Origin: Bacteroidales bacterium UBA1733
GTDB taxonomy: Bacteria; Bacteroidota; Bacteroidia; Bacteroidales; UBA3663
DNA length: 10,295 nucleotides
Direction of reading: 5' to 3'
Assembly (NCBI GenBank): GCA_002315795.1
Contig: DCIF01000094.1
Coordinates: forward strand, 1 to 10,295
Every line of letters begins with the position of its first letter. Position 1 is the stretch's first letter. The notes under the pieces are model-generated. The model was not told the origin of the DNA. It ran no database searches and was given only the letters and a program-made list of their open reading frames with translations. A program made the translations under genes and the position numbers. This document shows positions 4,652-10,295 of the stretch, in pieces.

Positions 4652-6160
4652 TTATTTACTGAGATCGACGGCAAAGTAAGCTACACGACCCTGAGGAGTG
4701 ACGGCTGCAATGAAGAGCACTGGATCCTGATCGGCCGAGCGGTTGGTGGTGAGCTCGTTGTAGATGGCTTCTATCTCTTTGTCGCTCTTGACCGGACGAT
4801 CGTTGACTTTGACGATGACCATCTTCTCACGGAGTCCGGCCTTGGCAAAGAGGCCTCCCTGCTCGAGCTTCTGAATCTGCACGCCTGAGCGTACTCCATA
4901 TTTATAAAGTTCCTGCGACGAGAGGTTCTTGAAGGTTACGCCCAACTGATCGATACCCTTCTTCTGGATCACCTCAGTATTGCCCATGCTATTCTTGAGG
5001 GTAGCGGTGAAATTCTTCGTCTCTCCCATACGGTTGACGGTCACCTTGACCTTGTCACCAGGACGGAAACGCGCAATCTGCTCCTGCAGTTGTGACATCT
5101 TCTCGATCTTCACGCCATTGACAGCGGTGATGACATCGTCTTTCTTGATACCGGCTTCCTTAGCGGCACCGTCATCGGTAACCTCGGCCACATAGACACC
5201 TTCGTTGACCTTGAGTTCCTTCTCTTCAACGACCTGTGCATTGACGTCTCCACCCTGAATACCCAGGAGTGCACGCTGCACGGTGCCGTACTGCTTAAGG
5301 TCGGTCACAACCTTACTTACGATGCTCGACGGAACAGCAAAAGAATAACCTGCATAGTTTCCTGTCTGTGAATAGATAGCAGTATTAATTCCCACAAGCT
5401 CACCAGCAGTATTCACAAGTGCGCCACCCGAGTTACCAGGGTTTACAGCTGCATCGGTCTGGATAAAGCTCTCGATGCCCAACTGATTGCCACTCATGCC
5501 GAGGCTACGTGCCTTGGCACTAACGATGCCTGCAGTTACCGTACTGTTGAGCATGAACGGATTGCCTACTGCCAACACCCACTCGCCGATCTTGAGCGCA
5601 TCACTCTGGCCGAAGTTAACTACCGGCAGATCCTTGGCATCGATCTTGATGAGCGCGATATCTGTGGTCGGGTCAGTACCTACCAGTGTGGCTTCGAACT
5701 GACGCTTGTCATTGAGTGTGACGGTGAGCTGATCGGCCTTGTCGATAACGTGATTATTGGTCACGATATAACCATCGCTCGAGATGATGACTCCACTGCC
5801 GTAACCCTCACGAGGCTTTGGCTGTTGCTGCTGACCGTAACCGCGATTACCGAAGAAGAAATCGAAGAAGGGATCGTTCATGCTGCTGCCGCCATACTGC
5901 ATCTGTTGGGTCTGTTGCGTATTCTTGATACCAACCACCGCATTGACGGTCATCTCTGCGGCACGAGTGAAGTCGTTTTCGGTTACCGAACTATGGTTGG
6001 TCATTGTGAAATCTACGTGATGCAGATTACTATCTGCACTCATCTGCTGTTCGGTGGAAGCAACGAGTTGTGGCTCCATCATCTTGAAAGTACCGTAGGC
6101 GGTCAATGCGCTAACGGTCACCATGGCTCCGAAAAGGAGTACTGCATTTTTTACGTTCAT
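4652..6160 (-). CDS. htrA: Periplasmic HtrA/DegP-type serine endoprotease (Do family)
   Basis: This 502-residue ATP-independent protease/chaperone acts on misfolded envelope proteins. An N-terminal hydrophobic segment at residues 6-22 after Lys4 is a signal peptide or anchor. The trypsin-like domain spans about 65-290 with catalytic triad His137 (TNNHVID), Asp167 (PTTDIAL) and Ser244 (NPGNSGGAL). A Gln/Gly/Phe-rich loop at about 82-118 corresponds to the flexible LA loop. Two PDZ domains follow, about 297-388 (starting near RALLGIQGG) and 403-490. Length and the two PDZ domains fit DegP/DegQ. It is a monocistronic unit with a -7 element about 65 bp upstream and a strong terminator downstream, divergent from rnpB. 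Identification is firm; DegP versus DegQ cannot be settled here. Confidence 0.95.
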   Translation of the reverse strand: MNVKNAVLLFGAMVTVSALTAYGTFKMMEPQLVASTEQQMSADSNLHHVDFTMTNHSSVTENDFTRAAEMTVNAVVGIKNTQQTQQMQYGGSSMNDPFFDFFFGNRGYGQQQQPKPREGYGSGVIISSDGYIVTNNHVIDKADQLTVTLNDKRQFEATLVGTDPTTDIALIKIDAKDLPVVNFGQSDALKIGEWVLAVGNPFMLNSTVTAGIVSAKARSLGMSGNQLGIESFIQTDAAVNPGNSGGALVNTAGELVGINTAIYSQTGNYAGYSFAVPSSIVSKVVTDLKQYGTVQRALLGIQGGDVNAQVVEEKELKVNEGVYVAEVTDDGAAKEAGIKKDDVITAVNGVKIEKMSQLQEQIARFRPGDKVKVTVNRMGETKNFTATLKNSMGNTEVIQKKGIDQLGVTFKNLSSQELYKYGVRSGVQIQKLEQGGLFAKAGLREKMVIVKVNDRPVKSDKEIEAIYNELTTNRSADQDPVLFIAAVTPQGRVAYFAVDLSK

Positions 6161-6224
6161 AGTTAATTCTTATTTTAATAATAATTTGTCCTTTTATAAT
6201 AATTATTTCGTCCTTTTGACGGTG

Positions 6225-6232
6225 CAAAGATA
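6225..6232 (-). promoter_or_regulatory. Putative -7 promoter element of htrA
   Basis: TATCTTTG on the minus strand is a perfect TAnnTTTG match, 65 bp upstream of the htrA start. No clear -33 TTTG lies 19-21 nt further upstream. The leader would be about 58 nt and contains AAAAGGAC twice (6217-6210 and 6195-6188). Confidence 0.5.
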
Positions 6233-6348
6233 GGGAAGTTTAATGGAATTAAGTTAAAACAACCCATGAATTTAACATTTTCTATTAAATTTTCGGCCAA
6301 TTCTTAAATTTTTGGATTTCGTTTAATGTGTTTTTAAATATTTTTACT

Positions 6349-6356
6349 TATCTTTG
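6349..6356 (+). promoter_or_regulatory. Putative -7 promoter element of rnpB
   Basis: TATCTTTG ends 5 nt before the first base of the P1 helix of the RNase P RNA, the spacing expected for a -7 element. A convincing -33 TTTG is not seen; TGTG at 6327-6330 is the nearest candidate. Confidence 0.6.
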
Positions 6357-6360
6357 TTCC

Positions 6361-6702
6361 CGCAGTAGGCCCTTCTGTCGCTCACGCATACGCGTGTGAG
6401 GAAAGTCCGGGCAGCATAGGGCACCATGCCGGTTAACGGCCGGTAGGCGGTGACGTTTAGGTGAACGTAACAGAGAATGACCGCCCGCAAGGGTAAGGGT
6501 GAAAAGGCGAGGTAAGAGCTCACCGCACACATGGTAACATGGAGTGGCTGTACGTCCCATGGGTTGTAAGATCATGTATACTGGCGTCTGAGGGCGGCTC
6601 GTCCAAGCCAGGGGGTAGATTGCTAAAGCCTGTCAGTAATGGCAGGACAAGATTAATGACAGATTAAAACAGAACCCGGCTCATGAGCCTACTGCTTTTT
6701 TT
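6361..6702 (+). ncRNA. rnpB: RNase P RNA (catalytic RNA of tRNA 5' processing)
   Basis: This is the ribozyme subunit that cuts 5' leaders from precursor tRNAs. The ends pair perfectly as helix P1: GCAGTAGGC at 6362-6370 with GCCTACTGC at 6687-6695. The universally conserved block GAGGAAAGTCCGGGC is at 6398-6412 and its partner ACAGAACCCGGC at 6669-6680, forming the P4 core. The GGTAAGAGCTCACCGC segment near 6511-6526 is the conserved specificity-domain region. The size of about 335 nt and the layout fit a bacterial type A RNA. A run of seven Ts follows the P1 helix. Open frames crossing this region on the minus strand are not genes. Confidence 0.95.
6687..6702 (+). terminator. 3' end and T-tract of rnpB
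   Basis: The 3' strand of P1 runs directly into seven Ts (6696-6702), and the GGCTCATGAGCC palindrome lies just upstream (6678-6689). This probably ends the RNase P RNA, although some read-through into the next gene is possible because no other promoter is seen before it. Confidence 0.6.
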
Positions 6703-6754
6703 GAAAACCCAGACCGTCAGAACGCATGTTCGTGGCGGATTTTATTGCCTATAA

Positions 6755-8107
6755 ATGGATTTCAGCAATTTGGATAATCTGGTGGCTGTGCTGCAGCCTG
6801 AGCGTCTGGCTCATGCCGATGACTATGAGTTGGGTATCATCTTCAACACGATACGCACCACTCAACCTGTCGGCAAAGACCTGCGTAACGCCTTGCATCG
6901 CGCTATCTTGTCTGACCAGGTGTCACTCTTCCTGCGGGCTACCCTCCTATCTGCTCTCACCCTTAATGTGCTGGAGACGTTTGATGCCGATCTGCTGGAG
7001 TGTATGTATACCTACACCCTTGATGACCAGCCGGCGCAGTTGAGGCAGCAGTCGTGGACGGCCCTCTTCCTGTGCGGCATGGTGTATGACGCACGCATCG
7101 CGGAGCACCCCAGGCTGAGCCAGGAATACCTGCTGCTGTGTGAGTCTGAGCCCAAGCAACTGATGCTGTTACAGGAACTGCTGCTGCCCATCAGGGAGTT
7201 TGCATCGATGAAACGCGAACTGCTGAAGTTTATGGAAGGTCTGCAACAAGGAAATGAGGCGATAGACGAAGAGCTGCATCAGAAGGGTCTCAAGCTGTTT
7301 GTGAATCTGCTGCACTCGAAGATTGACACCGGATACACTCAGTTTAAGTATCTGTCGAGCCTCGGATTCTTCTCGATGGAGAATACTGACCACCACTGGC
7401 TGATGCCTTTCGACAAGGAGAACGAGGTGGTGAAAAAGACGCTGGAGCAGCATCCGAAGATGGAGATATGGTATGAGATGCTGCTACATAATGTAGCGCA
7501 GACCCATACGGACAAATACGCAACTTTCCTGGTGATGTCAACGATGCCGGAGAAGCTGAATGAGCTTGATGAGAAGTTGCGCGAGATGAATCTGATGAAC
7601 GGACAGATGAAGGATCTGGAGGACGACCTGATCATGCAGATTCACCTGCAGGATCTCTTCAGGTTCTACACCCTCTCGAAAACCGGAAAGATGCTGAACA
7701 ACCCGTTCCGACTGTCGCCCGACCTGAGTGGATACAAGTGCTTCGGTGAGGCGTTTATGAAGGACGACAACCTGCTGACTGTAGGCCGTTACCTACTCAA
7801 GGCTGGGCGGTTTGATGAGGCGGCTCAGACTTTCAAGCGGCTCGTAGGACACGGGAAGACGGACGAGACGATGGGCAGCAGGATCATGAAGGAGGCGCTG
7901 GAAATGGTGCCTGATTCGGATGATTTTATGCTCAGTTTCGGAAAATGGCTCAACCGCCAGGGATGGTATGCCGAGGCGTTGAATGTGCTCTATAAGGCAT
8001 TCCTGACCGATGAGAACAATGAGGATCTGATCAAGGAGCTGGCGGCTACGCACCTTTTACTGGGGCAGGATGAGAAGGCGGAGAAACTGATGGACAGGTT
8101 AGCCTGA
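6755..8107 (+). CDS. TPR-type repeat protein of unknown function, possibly N-terminally shortened
   Basis: The 450-residue product is almost entirely helical, Leu- and Glu-rich, with no signal peptide or membrane segment, so it is probably cytosolic. The C-terminal region (about 340-450) reads as tetratricopeptide-like helix pairs, for example GRYLLKAGRFDEAAQTFKRL and QGWYAEALNVLYKAF. A middle segment (HHWLMPFDKENE, LQDLFRFYTL) resembles a large Bacteroidales TPR family that, as I recall it, usually has some 200 or more extra N-terminal residues. The start is fixed by an in-frame TAA immediately before the ATG. It lies 52 nt past the rnpB T-tract with no visible promoter, and 66 nt before leuS. 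No function can be assigned; TPR arrays usually mediate protein-protein contacts. Confidence 0.85.
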   Translation: MDFSNLDNLVAVLQPERLAHADDYELGIIFNTIRTTQPVGKDLRNALHRAILSDQVSLFLRATLLSALTLNVLETFDADLLECMYTYTLDDQPAQLRQQSWTALFLCGMVYDARIAEHPRLSQEYLLLCESEPKQLMLLQELLLPIREFASMKRELLKFMEGLQQGNEAIDEELHQKGLKLFVNLLHSKIDTGYTQFKYLSSLGFFSMENTDHHWLMPFDKENEVVKKTLEQHPKMEIWYEMLLHNVAQTHTDKYATFLVMSTMPEKLNELDEKLREMNLMNGQMKDLEDDLIMQIHLQDLFRFYTLSKTGKMLNNPFRLSPDLSGYKCFGEAFMKDDNLLTVGRYLLKAGRFDEAAQTFKRLVGHGKTDETMGSRIMKEALEMVPDSDDFMLSFGKWLNRQGWYAEALNVLYKAFLTDENNEDLIKELAATHLLLGQDEKAEKLMDRLA

Positions 8108-8173
8108 ATGATGTCGCCCCTCGTTTTTTGGGTGCCTAAAAGATGGAAATTAGAAATAAAATAAATATAAATA

Positions 8174-10295
8174 ATGGAATACAATTTCAGAGCTATCGAG
8201 CCTAAATGGCAGGCTCAGTGGGTCAAAGACAAGACCTACAAGGTAGAAATCGATGCACAAAGACCTAAGTTCTATGTGCTCGATATGTTCCCTTACCCCT
8301 CAGGCGCAGGCCTTCACGTAGGTCATCCGCTCGGCTACATTGCCAGCGATATCTTTAGCCGCTACAAGCGCCTCAACGGCTTCAACGTGCTTCACCCTAT
8401 GGGTTATGATGCATACGGCCTTCCTGCCGAACAGTATGCTATCCAGACGGGTCAACACCCGGCCATTACTACCGAACAGAACATCGCGCGCTATCGTCAG
8501 CAGCTCGACCGTATCGGCTTCTGCTTCGACTGGAGTCGTGAGGTTCGTACCTGCGAACCAGGTTACTATAAGTGGACACAGTGGGCCTTCACCCAGATGT
8601 TCAACGCTTTCTACTGCAACAAGTGCCAGTCGGCTCAGCCTATCGAGAAACTCATTGCACGCTTCGAGGAGAAGGGTTCTGAGGGTCTTGATGTGGCTTG
8701 CACACGCGAACTCAGCTTCACAGCCGATGAGTGGAAGGCCATGAGCGAAGTAGAAAAGCAGCAGACCCTGATGAACTATCGTATTGCTTACCTGGGTGAG
8801 ACGATGGTGAACTGGTGTCCGGAACTCGGCACTGTACTGGCCAACGATGAGGTAGTCAATGGTGTCTCTGAGCGTGGTGGCTATCCTGTGGAGCAGAAGC
8901 TCATGCGCCAGTGGTGTCTCCGTGTCTCTGCTTACTCACAGCGTCTGCTTGACGGATTGGAGACTATCCAGTGGAGTGATGCCATCAAGGAGACTCAGAA
9001 GAACTGGATCGGCCGTTCAGAGGGTACTGAGGCTCAGTTTAAGGTAGTTCCTAACGACAATCCTGCTACTCAGGACGGATTGGAGTTCACCATCTTTACC
9101 ACCCGTGCAGATACCATGTTTGGTGTCACCTTTATGGTACTGGCTCCTGAGAGCAAGTATGTGCAGATGGTGACCACCGAAGGCCAGAAAGCAGAGGTTG
9201 AGGCATATCTTGATGCCTGCAAGCGCAAGACCGAACGTGAGCGTCAGGCGGGTCATGAGGTGACGGGTGTCTTCTCTGGTGCATACGCTGTTAACCCTAT
9301 CACGGGCCAGAACATCCCTATCTGGATTGCAGAATACGTACTTGCCGGCTACGGCACTGGTGCCATTATGGCCGTTCCTGCTCACGACTCACGTGACTGG
9401 GCATTCGCTAAGCACTTCGACCTCCCTATCGTACCACTCATCGAAGGTGATTATGACCTCAACGAAGGTTCGTTCGATGCCAAGGAGGGTATCATGTGCA
9501 ATTCGGCCAACGATAAGATCAACCTCAACGGCCTCACCGTCAAGGAGAGTATCGCTGCCATGAAGAAGTATGTCACCGAGCAGAAGTTAGGCCGTGTGAA
9601 GGTCAACTACCGTCTGCGTGACGCTATCTTCAGCCGCCAGCGCTACTGGGGTGAACCATTCCCTGTATATTATAAGGAGGGCATGCCATACATGATTCCA
9701 GCCGACAAACTACCTCTCGAGCTTCCTGAGGTAAGCGAGTTCAAGCCAACAGCTACAGGCGAACCACCACTCGGCAACGCTCAGTGCTGGGCATGGAATG
9801 AGGCTGAAGGCAAGGTTGCAGATAAGGCGCTCATCGACAATAAGACCGTCTTCCCACTCGAACTCTGCACCATGCCAGGTTTTGCCGGTTCTTCGGCTTA
9901 CTACACCCGCTACACCGATCCTCATAACACCGAGGCGCTCGTCTCTCCTGAGGCCAACGAGTATTGGGACAATGTAGATCTCTATCTCGGAGGTTCAGAG
10001 CATGCTACCGGTCACCTCATCTACAGCCGTTTCTGGAACAAGTTCCTCAAGGACTTTGGTGTGGTGAAGAGCGAGGAGCCATTTAAGAAGCTCATCAACC
10101 AGGGTATGATCCAGGGCAGTTCGCGCTTTGCCATGCGTGTCAGTGGCACCAACAAGTATGTGAGTGCCGACATCGCTGAGCAGTATGGCCAGTGTGACCC
10201 TATCCATGTGGATGTCAACTTCGTGACCGGTCTGGAGATGAACGTAGAGGCCTTCAAGGCTTGGCGTCCTGAGTATGCTGAGGCTGAAATCATCT
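8174..10295 (+). CDS. leuS: Leucyl-tRNA synthetase (3' end beyond window)
   Basis: This class I aminoacyl-tRNA synthetase charges tRNA-Leu in the cytoplasm; 707 codons are visible and the frame stays open to the window edge. The catalytic HIGH-type motif is HVGH at residues 48-51 in the [16 protein letters not shown] segment. The editing (CP1) domain shows the threonine-rich TTRADTMFG at 309-317 and the conserved Asp405 in [15 protein letters not shown] segment marks the region after the first half of the catalytic domain. The [16 protein letters not shown] stretch precedes the second catalytic half. The KMSKS motif is not yet reached, consistent with the longer Bacteroidetes LeuRS. The start is ATG in an A/T-rich leader; no T-box leader and no obvious promoter are seen, so cotranscription with the TPR gene is plausible. 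Confidence 0.97.
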   Translation, partial: MEYNFRAIEPKWQAQWVKDKTYKVEIDAQRPKFYVLDMFPYPSGAGLHVGHPLGYIASDIFSRYKRLNGFNVLHPMGYDAYGLPAEQYAIQTGQHPAITTEQNIARYRQQLDRIGFCFDWSREVRTCEPGYYKWTQWAFTQMFNAFYCNKCQSAQPIEKLIARFEEKGSEGLDVACTRELSFTADEWKAMSEVEKQQTLMNYRIAYLGETMVNWCPELGTVLANDEVVNGVSERGGYPVEQKLMRQWCLRVSAYSQRLLDGLETIQWSDAIKETQKNWIGRSEGTEAQFKVVPNDNPATQDGLEFTIFTTRADTMFGVTFMVLAPESKYVQMVTTEGQKAEVEAYLDACKRKTERERQAGHEVTGVFSGAYAVNPITGQNIPIWIAEYVLAGYGTGAIMAVPAHDSRDWAFAKHFDLPIVPLIEGDYDLNEGSFDAKEGIMCNSANDKINLNGLTVKESIAAMKKYVTEQKLGRVKVNYRLRDAIFSRQRYWGEPFPVYYKEGMPYMIPADKLPLELPEVSEFKPTATGEPPLGNAQCWAWNEAEGKVADKALIDNKTVFPLELCTMPGFAGSSAYYTRYTDPHNTEALVSPEANEYWDNVDLYLGGSEHATGHLIYSRFWNKFLKDFGVVKSEEPFKKLINQGMIQGSSRFAMRVSGTNKYVSADIAEQYGQCDPIHVDVNFVTGLEMNVEAFKAWRPEYAEAEII

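Noticed and set aside
6344..6575. Open frames on the minus strand across rnpB
   Set aside because: The region is a conserved structured RNA on the plus strand, with P1 and P4 pairings intact.
6726..7043. Overlapping plus-strand frame that starts before the TPR gene
   Set aside because: It runs out of frame through the TPR gene with Trp/Cys/Leu-rich sequence typical of a shadow frame. A frameshift joining the two was considered, but the short upstream part has no recognisable sequence.
8108..8173. Possible leader regulation (T-box or attenuator) before leuS
   Set aside because: The gap is only 66 nt, with no specifier-type structure, no terminator and no -7 element of the expected type.

Overview
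The window looks like chromosomal DNA from a Bacteroidales bacterium, most likely Prevotella or a close relative. Four promoters carry the Bacteroidetes-type -7 element (TATCTTTG or TACCTTTG). Translation starts lie in A/T-rich leaders without strong Shine-Dalgarno sequences, and the protein families (Rnz, HtrA, CoA-transferase, a long LeuRS) read as Bacteroidales members. Taxonomy is inferred from these traits only; no search was run.

Region 1 (1-1540, minus strand) is an arsenic-type operon transcribed right to left: an ArsR repressor, a 76-residue thioredoxin-fold protein (ArsE-like), a 126-residue exported thioredoxin-like protein (ArsF-like) and a CcdA/DsbD-type membrane protein (ArsG-like) that runs off the left edge. 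The gene set matches the arsEFG type, linked to nitro/amino-aromatic arsenicals, rather than the classic arsenate set. Three copies of a palindrome, TTCGyA-N4-wACGAA, lie in the operon: two at the arsR promoter and one between arsR and arsE. A hairpin with a T-tract also lies between arsR and arsE.

Region 2 (about 1541-2044) is about 500 bases with no convincing gene. It holds one clean inverted repeat and several weak ones.

Region 3 (2045-4545, minus strand) is a two-gene unit. An acetyl-CoA hydrolase/transferase-family CoA-transferase is followed by ribonuclease Z, coupled by a TAATG stop-start overlap. Its promoter sits right against the T-tract of the terminator of the gene upstream.

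Region 4 (4547-6232, minus strand) is a single-gene unit for a periplasmic HtrA/DegP-type serine protease with its own promoter and terminator.

Region 5 (6349-10295, plus strand) starts, divergently from htrA, with the RNase P RNA gene. A TPR-type protein of unknown function follows; it may be a shortened member of its family. Then comes leuS, whose 3' end is cut by the window edge. Regions 3-5 are mostly housekeeping. The arsenic-type operon and its control elements are the unusual part.
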